From: Paracoccus jeotgali | GTDB taxonomy: Bacteria > Pseudomonadota > Alphaproteobacteria > Rhodobacterales > Rhodobacteraceae | DNA: 28,805 nt | Assembly (NCBI RefSeq): GCF_002865605.1 | Contig: NZ_CP025585.1 | Span: 1-28,805, forward strand | Direction of reading: 5' to 3' | Shown here: in pieces, positions 6,981-13,969 of the stretch | Layout: each line of letters opens with the position of its first letter | Position numbering within the stretch: position 1 is the stretch's first letter | Notes under the pieces: model-generated | The model's input: the letters and a program-made list of their open reading frames with translations, nothing else | Database searches by the model: none | What the model was told of the DNA's origin: nothing | Translations under genes and position numbers: made by a program

Positions 6981-8593
6981 TGCGCCCCATCGTCAAGGCC
7001 CATGCCAGGCCCGAGATCTGCATCGAGTATGCGCTGCGCGACGGCGCCGAGCCCCTGGGCGGCACCTTGCCCATCCTCAAGCCCGACCGGATGGTAGACC
7101 ACGTCAAGGCCCTCAGTCGCGGCAGGCCGGCAGTCCATGTGACGCTCTCGCTGCCGAAGGGGCTGCGTGCAGACGATGAGTTGTGGCTGCGCATCGTGAT
7201 GACGACGCTGGCAGGCCTGACCGTCGATCCCCACGCGCACGGCTGGTTTGCCACGCGCCACACCGACACCGACTGCGATCATGTCCACATTGTCCTGGCC
7301 GGCTGTGATTTTCGCGGTGTGCCGGTCGAACTGGCGAATACCCGCGCCCAGACCGACCTCCTGCATCAGCAGCTTGCCGTGCGGCTCGGGCTTGAGCTGC
7401 CCGCGTATTATGATCCGGCGATCCCGTCGCTGCGTCCGGTTCAGCCCGCGCGGCGGCTGAAATCGGCGCCGGCCAAGCGGCTCCATGCCGACCTCGCGGC
7501 GGCGTTCCCGACCCAGCCCACCTCGCTGGCCGAGTTGAATGCCCGCATGCGCGCCCTGCCCGGCGGCTATCAGAGCGATGCACGCGCCACCCGGTGGACC
7601 TCACCACACGGCAGCCTCTCCGGCCGCACCCTCGGTCCCGGTTGGGAGGCCCCTGAGATCCTCAAACGTCTCGCCCATGCCGCCGCCCTCATCCCGGCCC
7701 AGGGCCAGCTCGCGCTCAACCATATCCTGCGCCAGCTTCTGCCCTATCAAAACCAAATCATGGAGATCTTCGATGGACCTGCATTCGTCAGCCACCCCCC
7801 TTCGCCTGCCCAAGGAGGGCGAGACCCTGCTGAGCGGTCAGCTGCGTCACGACCAGAAGCTGGATCGCATCACCAACCTGCTGCTGGACCTGCTGAACAA
7901 GCCCAACCCCGAGCAGCAGGATCTGGGGCAGCGGTTGGTCAACGTGCTGATCATAATCGAGAAGGAAGTCACCGCGCAGCGGCAGGAGCGCGAGGCGCTG
8001 AAGAAAGAGATCACCGCTCTGAACGACCGGCTGCAAAGTCAGGACAAGATGCTCGCCGCAATCTGCACGCAGTTGGGCACCCCCCTCGCCTGACCCTCGC
8101 CGAGCTCCTGCGCCGCACTCTCCGGCACCTGCGCCGGCGCCTACCGGGTTGGCGGCTGCTGAGGCACCGCGACCAGCCTGCCCTCTCGGTCCGTTTCGCA
8201 GACGGCAGTGCGGCCGAGGTCGCGGCGACCTCGCTGCGCAGGCGTGTGGCCGGGGCGGAGGCCGATGCATTCATCGCAGATTACCAGGCGGAGTACCCTG
8301 AGCCGAAGCGGCGGCCGCAGCCAGTCACGCGGCCGAAATCTGATCTGCGAGTGAAGGTGGCGAGGCCGGCCAAGGTGGCCCTGGAACCCGCACGGCACCC
8401 AGGACAGAGCGTGCTAGCAGCAGATCCCGGCGAAGCAGAAATTTGCGACCCTAGAGCGTCATCTGATGCTGGGCCGGTCTTGGGAGCATTGGCACATGGG
8501 ACGGAAGCGCTCGTGAGGGACCCTCCTCTCGAAGCGCCTGACCCGGCAAGTTCCCCGAACGAGGAGGAGGACTGGGACGGGCCTGGATTTTAA
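6980..8593 (+). CDS. Relaxase, MOBP-like mobilisation nuclease
   Basis: The N-terminal 200 residues form a relaxase/mobilisation nuclease domain. The metal-binding motif is H94-T-D-T-D-C-D-H101-V-H103-I-V. Tyr17 is the only Tyr in the first 100 residues and so is the candidate catalytic nucleophile. HVTLSLPKGL (residues 53-62) matches the strand before motif III. The protein should nick oriT and lead the strand into a recipient through another plasmid's conjugation machinery. From about codon 265 to 370 the relaxase frame becomes low-complexity Arg/Ala/Gln sequence. There a second frame, from 7773 to 8093, carries clear coding signals. After 8093 the relaxase frame again looks coding (LTLAELLRRTLRHLRRRL, then VRFADGSAAEVAATSLRRR). 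The frame is continuous to 8593, so a 537-aa product with a nested gene is possible. A pair of frameshifts is the alternative. Confidence 0.75.
   Translation: MRPIVKAHARPEICIEYALRDGAEPLGGTLPILKPDRMVDHVKALSRGRPAVHVTLSLPKGLRADDELWLRIVMTTLAGLTVDPHAHGWFATRHTDTDCDHVHIVLAGCDFRGVPVELANTRAQTDLLHQQLAVRLGLELPAYYDPAIPSLRPVQPARRLKSAPAKRLHADLAAAFPTQPTSLAELNARMRALPGGYQSDARATRWTSPHGSLSGRTLGPGWEAPEILKRLAHAAALIPAQGQLALNHILRQLLPYQNQIMEIFDGPAFVSHPPSPAQGGRDPAERSAASRPEAGSHHQPAAGPAEQAQPRAAGSGAAVGQRADHNREGSHRAAAGARGAEERDHRSERPAAKSGQDARRNLHAVGHPPRLTLAELLRRTLRHLRRRLPGWRLLRHRDQPALSVRFADGSAAEVAATSLRRRVAGAEADAFIADYQAEYPEPKRRPQPVTRPKSDLRVKVARPAKVALEPARHPGQSVLAADPGEAEICDPRASSDAGPVLGALAHGTEALVRDPPLEAPDPASSPNEEEDWDGPGF
7773..8093 (+). 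CDS. Coiled-coil protein nested in the relaxase gene (MobB-like position)
   Basis: The 106-residue product starts MDLHSSATPLRLPKEGETLL and has long predicted helices: LRHDQKLDRITNLLLDLLNK, then a heptad-rich segment IIIEKEVTAQRQEREALKKE running to DRLQSQDKML. Codons in this frame end mostly in G or C, whereas the overlapping relaxase frame is low complexity, so this frame is the one under coding constraint. GGAG lies 7 bases before the ATG. Out-of-frame nesting within a relaxase gene is known for mobB inside mobA of IncQ plasmids; that analogy concerns position only. A coiled-coil relaxosome partner is a reasonable guess. I see no membrane segment. Confidence 0.7.
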   Translation: MDLHSSATPLRLPKEGETLLSGQLRHDQKLDRITNLLLDLLNKPNPEQQDLGQRLVNVLIIIEKEVTAQRQEREALKKEITALNDRLQSQDKMLAAICTQLGTPLA

Positions 8594-8647
8594 GCAGGGG
8601 TGTGAGAGAAGCGTGTAGCGTATCATGCGTGACCTGCCACTGATTGT

Positions 8648-9488
8648 TCATCCAGCCGCGACCGGAGCCCGGTTGATGTTTACGCCGGTTGGCGCAGGTT
8701 GAGCAATCGCCCGACGCGCGGAGCTTTCATCTCGCGCAGCGGGGCGGGCGATTGCGGTGGTCAGGGTCCGCGCATAGTCGGCCGGGGTCTGGTAATCCAA
8801 GGCAGAATGCGGGCGCTCGTTGTTATAATCTTTGGTCCAGGCGTTGATCACGATCCGCGCATGGGCCAGGTTGCGAAACATGGTCTCATTGAGCAGTTAA
8901 TCGCACATCCGACCGTTGAAGCTTTCGACGAAACCGTTCTGCATGGGCTTTCCCGGCGCGATGTAGTGCCATTCGATCTGGTGGGTGGCGGCGAAGGTTA
9001 AGATCGCGTTACTGGCCAGCTCCGTGTCGTTGTCAGAGACGATCATTCCAGGCCTGCCATGGCGCTCGATCAGGGCCGTCAGTTCCGGGCGACACGACGC
9101 CCTGAGATCGAGGTGTCCGGGATCGCAGCGAGACATTCACGGGCGACGTCGTCGACCACGTTGAGAACCCGGAAGCGCTGGCCGTTGGCGAACTGGTCAT
9201 GGACGAAATCCAGCGACCAGCGCGCATTGGGCCGCGCCTCGACCGGGATCGGGCTCGTGTTCCGACCGCCTTGCGCCGGGCCTTTCGCTTGCGCACCGTC
9301 AGCCCCTCCTCGCGGTAGAGCCGATAGATACGGTTGATCCCCGAGGGCTCACCCTCGCGGCGCAGCAGCACGAACAGGCGCCGGCAACCGAACCGCCGGC
9401 GCTCGTTGGCTAGGTCCCGTAATCGACCGCGCAGCACCTCGGCCCGAAGATACGCGACGGCTTCACGCTTCACCGCGGGCCCTACCAC
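8648..9488 (-). pseudogene. IS3-family transposase OrfB, degraded
   Basis: Pieces of one DDE transposase are spread over several frames. They are RLRDLANERRRFGCRRLFVL and YRLYREEGLTVRKRKARR near the start (9488-9240), then [14 protein letters not shown] and [20 protein letters not shown] (9136-8897), then NAWTKDYNNERPHSALDYQT (8881-8648). About 30 residues are missing after the first 15. The WSLDF motif carrying the first catalytic Asp is lost to a frameshift. The DNG motif reads DND. The codon after RMCD is a stop (8897-8899) where Glu is expected. The remaining order matches the intact neighbour at 9616-10587. Confidence 0.85.
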
Positions 9489-9559
9489 TTTTTTGAAACT
9501 AGATCCTTCATCGCAGCCAGATCCAGCATCTGCTCGTCTGTGAATCTCGTTCGCTTCAT
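9482..9559 (-). pseudogene. OrfA remnant with large in-frame deletion
   Basis: The ATG at 9559 starts MKRTRFTDEQ, the classic OrfA N-terminus. After only six more residues the sequence jumps to MKDLVSKKW, the OrfA C-terminus, before a TAG at 9482-9484. The frame is kept at 25 codons compared with 88 in the intact copy next door. The A6G slippery stretch used for OrfAB frameshifting is still present. Confidence 0.75.
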
Positions 9560-9615
9560 TGTCCGTCCTCAGATTGGGACTCTAATCAACGGTGGAGGAA
9601 AAATCCCGTGGCAGG

Positions 9616-10587
9616 TCATGCGAGACCGGGCATGCGTTTGACGTTGCCCCCAACTTTTATCCAGCGTGAGCGAGACTCCGGGACTGAGTTTTGCCCATTT
9701 GGGCGGGTTGGGCAACGGGGGCTGGCGCGGAGCTTTGCGGATTGCGCAGCGTCAGGCCCCGTTGCGGGGGTGAAGGTTTCGGCAAACTCGGCTGGGGTCT
9801 GCCAGCTGAGGCGGGAGTGGGGGCGTTCGGTGTTGTAGTCCGTGCGCCAGGCGACCAGCGTTGCGCGGGCATGGTGCAGGGACGGGAACAGCGTTTCGTT
9901 CAAGAGTTCGTCTCGCAGGCGACCGTTGAAGCTTTCGATGAAGGCATTCTGGGTCGGCTTTCCGGGCGCGATGTAATGCCAGTCAAACTTGCGGTCATCC
10001 ACGAATTTGAGGATCGCATTCGAGGTGAACTCGGTTCCATTGTCACTGACCACCGTCTGAGGCTTGCCGCGGGTGTCGAACAGCGTCGCCAGTTCCCGCG
10101 CCACCCTTGCCCCCGAGAGCGACGTGTCCGCGATCAGCGCCAAGCATTCCCGCGTGCAGTCATCGACCACGGTCATGATCCGGAACCGGCGGCCATCGGT
10201 CAGCTGGTCTGACACGAAGTCCAGCGACCAGCGCTGGTTTGGCAGCAAAGGCAGCACCATCGGGGCCCGTGTGCCCATGGCCCGCTTGCGCCCGCCCCGG
10301 CGACGGACATGCAACTGCTCTTCGCGGTAGATGCGAAACAGGCGCTTGTGGTTGACCTCGTGGCCCTCGCGCCGCAGGAAGACATGCAACCGACGATACC
10401 CGAACCGGCGCCGGACCTTTGCCAATTCTTTCAGCCGCTCGCGCAGCACAGGGTCGTCTTGGCGGACCACCTCATACCGCATGGTCATCCGGCAACAGCC
10501 GATCACCCGGCACGCCCGCCGTTCGCTCATCTCGTGACTTGCCACTAGATGCGCGACCGCTTGCCGCTTCGCGGCGGGCGTCACCAC
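9616..10587 (-). CDS. IS3-family transposase OrfB
   Basis: The 323-residue product is the DDE catalytic subunit. The first Asp is in WSLDFVSD, the second in [13 protein letters not shown], and the Glu is in [14 protein letters not shown]. An N-terminal helical region precedes the rve-type integrase core. It overlaps orfA by 7 bases and begins with GTG. A slippery A-A-A-A-A-A-G run just before the orfA stop allows a -1 shift to give the OrfAB fusion transposase. The frame has no stop inside the element. It reads through the inverted repeat and target duplication and ends at 9616-9618, the last three bases of the neighbouring element. The final seven or so residues are therefore supplied by the insertion site. 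Confidence 0.9.
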   Translation of the reverse strand: MVTPAAKRQAVAHLVASHEMSERRACRVIGCCRMTMRYEVVRQDDPVLRERLKELAKVRRRFGYRRLHVFLRREGHEVNHKRLFRIYREEQLHVRRRGGRKRAMGTRAPMVLPLLPNQRWSLDFVSDQLTDGRRFRIMTVVDDCTRECLALIADTSLSGARVARELATLFDTRGKPQTVVSDNGTEFTSNAILKFVDDRKFDWHYIAPGKPTQNAFIESFNGRLRDELLNETLFPSLHHARATLVAWRTDYNTERPHSRLSWQTPAEFAETFTPATGPDAAQSAKLRASPRCPTRPNGQNSVPESRSRWIKVGGNVKRMPGLA

Positions 10588-10911
10588 TTTTTTCCGAGCA
10601 GATCCTTCAAGGCCGAATTGTCGAGCATGGAGTCGGCCAGCAGCTTCTTCAGCCTGCCGTTCTCATCCTCAAGCGCCTTCAGACGCTTCGCCTCGCTGAC
10701 ATCCATGCCGCCATACTTGGCTTTCCACTTGTAAACGGTCGCATCGCTGACGCCGTGCTTACGGCAAAGATCGGCAACGGAAATCCCCGCCTCGTGCTCC
10801 TTCAGAATGCCGATGATCTGATCCTCGGTGAACCTGCTGCGCTTCATCTCTGGTCCTTTCGGTTAGGCCAGAGTCTACCTCAAACTGGATTAGGCAGAGG
10901 GGGCAACGTCA
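9639..10911 (-). mobile_element. IS3-family (IS407-group-like) insertion sequence, apparently intact
   Basis: The two ends share TGACGTTGCCCCC exactly, then ATCCAG, TGAG and AGACTC blocks with a one-base offset. CGTT occurs at 9635-9638 and again at 10912-10915, a perfect 4-bp target duplication that fixes the element at 1273 bp. orfA and orfB are complete with overlapping frames. Only 20 bp separate it from the decayed element on its left. Confidence 0.9.
10581..10847 (-). CDS. IS3-family transposase OrfA
   Basis: The 88-residue product [20 protein letters not shown]... has the helix-turn-helix segment [21 protein letters not shown] leucine-zipper-like stretch ([20 protein letters not shown]) follows, as is standard for OrfA, which binds the inverted repeats. 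It ends LGKKW at the frameshift site shared with orfB. The length matches intact IS407-group OrfA proteins. Confidence 0.9.
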   Translation of the reverse strand: MKRSRFTEDQIIGILKEHEAGISVADLCRKHGVSDATVYKWKAKYGGMDVSEAKRLKALEDENGRLKKLLADSMLDNSALKDLLGKKW

Positions 10912-11264
10912 CGTTCTATAACCTAGGAAGCGGCTTGGTCGACTGAGTATAGCCGAGGCGCCCGGCGAGCGAGTATGACCTTCGGTTATTTCGATGCCCG
11001 TGCCTCGTCCTTGTCGTTTCGGACAACGTCTCCTTTTGTTATTTTCTTATTTCTTCCTTTTTATGCGCGAGTAAGTTACTGATCGATAAAGAAAATAAGG
11101 AGCTAGGCTGACCTTTTGGGCGAGGTAAGGTGACTTTTGGGGCGAGGATAAGCGACTTTTGGGGCGAGGTAAGGTGACTTTTGGGGCGACGCTGCGTGTT
11201 TAACGGTAGCCTCATGCAGAAAACTTAGCTTCTGCCTTCCAAACAAGTGCAGTTTTAGCCTAAC
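10912..11264. other. Replication origin region
   Basis: This gene-free stretch between the insertion sequence and repA contains an AT-rich block (about 11035-11100) and four 22-bp iterons (11109-11196). TTATTTTCTT (11039-11048) and AAGAAAATAA (11089-11098) are perfect 10-bp inverted arms, a plausible DNA-unwinding element. GCAGAA/TTCTGC (11216-11235) makes a small hairpin just before repA. I could not identify a clear DnaA box. Confidence 0.7.
11109..11196 (+). repeat. Four tandem 22-bp iterons
   Basis: Units start at 11109, 11131, 11153 and 11175 with a fixed 22-bp period. The consensus is TGACTTTTGGGGCGAGGTAAGG. The first unit has CCTTTTGGG in place of CTTTTGGGG. The second ends GATAAG. 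The last diverges after GGGGCGA. The two-turn spacing directly upstream of a Rep_3 initiator gene identifies them as initiator-binding iterons. Confidence 0.9.
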
Positions 11265-11294
11265 GTGACCGCTAGGCAGTATAGGTCACCATGT

Positions 11295-12137
11295 ATGCAA
11301 GACGCACCTCGCCCTAAAAGTCACGATAGCACGCGGGGAACCCTCCACGCGTTCCAGCGCCGTGGAGAGGTTATCAAACCGGCAGAATTGATCGAGGTCC
11401 GTGGCGGCGAGAAGATCACACTGGCAGCTCGTCGGATCTATAACCAGTTGCTTTCAAATGCGTTTGGTCCTGAAATGGCTGCCGAAGGCAGAGAGCACCG
11501 AATTTCATTTTCGGAGCTGCGCGGTAACCATACTTCCAATGATCGTGTGACGGAGTCGATCCTTAGTCTGATGCAGACAGTGGTTCGGGTTCGAATGTCG
11601 GATGGCTCCACTCGCAACGTGCACCTTTTAGGTCCAACCGATGTCGAGAAGTTTGGGCCCGGCATTGCTACTATGCTTACATATGAGCTGCACCCCAAAC
11701 TGCTGCCCATCCTGCGTGACAGCCAGATCTTCGCCCGTCTAGAAATGCAGATTTTGCATGGCTTCAGCACTAAATATGGCATGGCTCTTTATGAGATAAT
11801 TGCCAAGCGGATCGGCTTGAAGCACATTTTCTACAACGATTTTGAGACTGAGGAGCTGCGAGATTATCTAGGGGTTCCTGAGGGTAAACTTGGCCCCTTT
11901 GCCGCTTTGCGACGCAAGGCTATCGAACCGGCCGTCGCTGAAGTGAATGCCCTAGCCCCCTTCTCATGCCGCGTGGACGTTGTTGAGACGAAGGGCAGGA
12001 AGATCACCAAGTTGAGACTTTCGTGGTGGATGAAGACAATCGAAGAGCGAAAGCTTCAGTGGGAGGCGCAACAAGACAAGCAGCGCGATTTATTTGAACC
12101 TGAGCCCCCCTGCCTTGGTATCTTCGATCCATCCTAA
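11295..12137 (+). CDS. repA: Plasmid replication initiator, Rep_3 family
   Basis: The 280-residue product has the paired winged-helix layout of Rep_3 initiators. ELIEVRGGEKITLAARRIYNQLLSNAF is the first domain entry. ISFSELRGNHTSNDRVTESILSLMQTVV follows, then LPILRDSQIFARLEMQILHGFSTKYGMALYEIIAKR and YLGVPEGKLGPFAALRRKAIEPAVAEVN, the characteristic C-terminal domain that binds iterons. It should open the origin at the upstream iterons and recruit the host helicase. I choose the ATG at 11295. The frame also allows a GTG at 11265, but neither has a strong ribosome-binding site. The inverted iteron copy overlaps codons 5-10 and suggests autoregulation. parA follows 56 bp after the stop. Confidence 0.9.
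   Translation: MQDAPRPKSHDSTRGTLHAFQRRGEVIKPAELIEVRGGEKITLAARRIYNQLLSNAFGPEMAAEGREHRISFSELRGNHTSNDRVTESILSLMQTVVRVRMSDGSTRNVHLLGPTDVEKFGPGIATMLTYELHPKLLPILRDSQIFARLEMQILHGFSTKYGMALYEIIAKRIGLKHIFYNDFETEELRDYLGVPEGKLGPFAALRRKAIEPAVAEVNALAPFSCRVDVVETKGRKITKLRLSWWMKTIEERKLQWEAQQDKQRDLFEPEPPCLGIFDPS
11306..11323 (-). promoter_or_regulatory. Inverted iteron copy at the repA start
   Basis: ACCTCGCCCTAAAAGTCA is the reverse complement of the iteron core with one change. It lies within the first codons of repA, in the opposite orientation to the four upstream iterons. Rep_3 initiators commonly autorepress by binding inverted iteron-like operators, so this is a candidate repA operator. Confidence 0.55.
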
Positions 12138-12168
12138 ATACGTCACATCACAGACCCGTAAATGAAAA

Positions 12169-12182
12169 TGTGCACGTGTGCA
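12169..12182 (+). promoter_or_regulatory. Partition operator-like site before parA
   Basis: TGTGCACGTGTGCA lies 11 bases before the parA start codon. It resembles TGTGCACAAATGCA, which occurs in both orientations around the partner gene downstream, with two clustered differences. It is a candidate site for the partition partner protein controlling the par operon. Confidence 0.5.
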
Positions 12183-12193
12183 GAAAGGCAGCC

Positions 12194-12820
12194 ATGCAGA
12201 TAATTGCCATTGCTATGCAGAAAGGGGGCGTCGGTAAGTCTACTCTCGCACGCTCTCTTGCAGTCGCTGCAAGTCGGGACGGGTTATCTGTCCTCATCCT
12301 GGACATGGATGCGCAGCAAAGCGTGAGCCAGTGGGCAGAGCGACGTAAAGCGGATATGCCAGTCGTAGTTTTTGCGACAGAGAACGAGCTACCGAAGAAG
12401 CTGGCCCAAGCAAGGGGCGTGGCTGATCTCGTAATTATTGACACGCCTCCTGCTCGTTCTACAGAGGCACCAGCAGCGGTCGAGGTCGCCGATCTGGTTC
12501 TAATACCTACGACACCCGACATCGAGCCCTTGGAACAGATGCCCCGCACGTTGCGTCTGTGCCGCGGCTTTTCACGCCAAGCCTATGCTGTGATCACGAT
12601 GGCCAATCCTACCAGTCTGGCGGAGGTCGCCCATACAAGAGAAGTCATTGATACGATGGGTGCAGAAACCGCGCCGGCAGTCCTCCACCGCAGGAAGATC
12701 CACCGAGACGCCAGCGCCTCCGGACAGACAGTTCAGGAAATCGACCCTAACAGCAAGGCTGCCGAGGAAGTGGCGAACCTGTGGGCATGGGTAAACAAAA
12801 AGCTGCATTTCGGCAATTGA
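12194..12820 (+). CDS. parA: ParA-family partition ATPase
   Basis: The 208-residue product is a short (type Ib-like) ParA without an N-terminal DNA-binding extension. Walker A is KGGVGKST (residues 10-17), the deviant Lys10 being typical of ParA/MinD. LILDMDAQ gives the A' Asp, and ADLVIIDTPPA gives Walker B. It would drive plasmid copies apart over the nucleoid together with a small DNA-binding partner. I choose the ATG at 12194, with AAAGG about 5 bases upstream. The frame also opens at a GTG at 12170 that overlaps the operator-like site. The partner gene lies 60 bp downstream. Confidence 0.9.
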   Translation: MQIIAIAMQKGGVGKSTLARSLAVAASRDGLSVLILDMDAQQSVSQWAERRKADMPVVVFATENELPKKLAQARGVADLVIIDTPPARSTEAPAAVEVADLVLIPTTPDIEPLEQMPRTLRLCRGFSRQAYAVITMANPTSLAEVAHTREVIDTMGAETAPAVLHRRKIHRDASASGQTVQEIDPNSKAAEEVANLWAWVNKKLHFGN

Positions 12821-12825
12821 GCAAT

Positions 12826-12839
12826 TGTGCACAAATGCA
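12826..12839 (+). promoter_or_regulatory. Partition site, left copy
   Basis: TGTGCACAAATGCA lies just after the parA stop and before the partner gene. Its exact reverse complement occurs at 13193-13206 after the partner gene. It is a candidate centromere or operator element. Confidence 0.55.
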
Positions 12840-12880
12840 TACTAGTTATATTGAACAGTAGGCTGCTAGGGAGGCTGGCA

Positions 12881-13168
12881 ATGAAAAAAACAAACCCTTT
12901 ATTGGCGGCAATGAAGACCGCGGAGCCTGAGACCGACCACAATGAGGCCCCCTCTGACTCAGCCTCTCCAGGGCGGCCGGGTGCTAAGGCAGCATCAACG
13001 AGGGCGGGGCAGAAGCATCTGGGAGCCTACTTTGATAAGGGCGATCAGATTCTTGAAAGGGTTGCCATCCTGCGAATGCGCTTAGACATGAACAACTCAG
13101 AGTTGATCGAACATGCCATAAATGAGCTTTGGAAGCGGCATGAAGCAAGCCGAGTGTTCGGAGAATAG
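12881..13168 (+). CDS. Small partition partner protein, RHH-type
   Basis: The 95-residue product has a flexible, Pro/Ala-rich N-terminus (TNPLLAAMKTAEPETDHNEA...). Its C-terminal domain HLGAYFDKGDQILERVAILRMRLDMNNSELIEHAINELWKRHEA reads as a strand plus two helices of ribbon-helix-helix type. This matches the ParG-like partners of short ParA proteins: the N-terminal tail stimulates the ATPase and the RHH dimer binds the centromere. The ATG at 12881 has GGGAGG 7 bases upstream, a strong site, and the upstream in-frame ATG at 12827 overlaps the partition site instead. Exact 14-bp inverted sites bracket the gene. No closer family name is justified by eye. Confidence 0.75.
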   Translation: MKKTNPLLAAMKTAEPETDHNEAPSDSASPGRPGAKAASTRAGQKHLGAYFDKGDQILERVAILRMRLDMNNSELIEHAINELWKRHEASRVFGE

Positions 13169-13192
13169 TGCAGGGGTGAACTTATTCAAGAG

Positions 13193-13206
13193 TGCATTTG
13201 TGCACA
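13193..13206 (-). promoter_or_regulatory. Partition site, right inverted copy
   Basis: TGCATTTGTGCACA is the exact reverse complement of the site at 12826-12839. A partial copy, AAGTGCATAAT, follows at 13213. It is probably part of the centromere of the upstream ParA system. Confidence 0.55.
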
Positions 13207-13254
13207 CGTAACTAAGTGCATAATAAGGGAGAGATCAGTCTAAAAATGGGTCCG

Positions 13255-13402
13255 CTTTGTCGATGTCTCGCGCCACCTGCAACGGGATAGAGCACCGCCT
13301 GACAAAGCCAAATCAATGGTCAAGTCGAGCGGATGAACCGAACGATCAAGGAGGCAACGGTCAAGCGCTTCCCCTAAGAGGACCACACCCAGCTCCGCAC
13401 TC
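13255..13402 (+). pseudogene. IS481-type transposase fragment
   Basis: CNGIEHRLTKPN (13279-13314) and, in another frame, GQVERMNRTIKEATVKRF (about 13317-13371) are consecutive motifs of an IS481-like transposase core, including the catalytic Glu in GQVERMNR. About 11 bases between them are missing, shifting the frame, and a TAA stands where Tyr is expected after VKRFP. Nothing else of the element is visible. It lies where the start of the second parA should be. Confidence 0.65.
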
Positions 13403-13440
13403 AGGTAAGATAATCCTTGCCCCGCAACCTCACCGTGGCC

Positions 13441-13969
13441 GCCTAAGTGAAGGCGGCCGAGTTTTGTGCCTAGCCTTGGACCCCACAGCCAGCTTCGTGG
13501 TTGGCGGGAGAGCCGCGAGGGCGACATGCTGGCCATGCTTAAAAGAGATCCTGCACCAGAGGCGCTCAGGCGCGCCTTCAGCCGCCAAGGCGCGTTTGGA
13601 TCTCTGCATCATCGCCCCCCCGGCCCGGGAATGGCTGTCTGAGGCATTGGGTGCCGCTGACCTTGTTCTCATCCCGGTCCGACCGCCCCCTGATGATCTT
13701 CGTGCGGTGGATGCTACGATTGCATCCCTCAATCGTGCCCGTGTGCCGTTCGCCTTCGCGCTGTCCCAAGCGCCGCGGGCTCGGATCACCGACGGAGGCG
13801 CACCTGTTTTGGCTTAGCGCGGACACGTGGCGCCGGTCGATGTTGCTCAGTGCGTTGCTACGCGGAGACAGGAGCAACGGGGCAGGGTATGACAGAGACA
13901 TCGGATGCCAAGGCGGCGTCAGAAATCATGGCTGTCTGGTCGTATTTGAAAGGGGCTTTGAATGGCTGA
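13441..13969 (+). pseudogene. Second ParA-family ATPase gene, decayed
   Basis: Recognisable ParA pieces appear in successive frames. They are GGRVLCLALDPTAS (A' motif region), ESREGDMLAMLKRDPAPEAL in another frame (about 13510-13569), then LDLCIIAPPAREWLSEALGAADLVLIPVRP (Walker B region). A TAG replaces a Gln codon at 13815-13817. The frame then continues VAPVDVAQ before a one-base loss near 13855. The C-terminus ETSDAKAASEIMAVWSYLKG ends at 13967-13969. The Walker A segment is absent, replaced by the IS481-type fragment. The last eight bases overlap the start of the next gene, as in an intact parA-partner operon. Confidence 0.8.

Larger units (their letters stand above)
8630..9618 (-). mobile_element. 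Decayed IS3-family (IS407-group-like) element with 4-bp target duplication
   Basis: The ends TGACCTGCCAC (8630-8640, and the complement at 9608-9618) are identical over 11 bp and remain similar further in. TGCG flanks both ends (8626-8629 and 9619-9622), a perfect 4-bp target duplication as made by the IS407 group. At 989 bp it is shorter than the usual length of about 1.25 kb. Both orfA and orfB carry internal deletions and the transposase is broken, so it cannot move itself. Confidence 0.85.

Noticed and set aside
13257..13817. A single 186-aa hypothetical protein
   Set aside because: The frame joins an IS481-type fragment to out-of-frame and in-frame parts of a decayed ParA, so it is not one gene.
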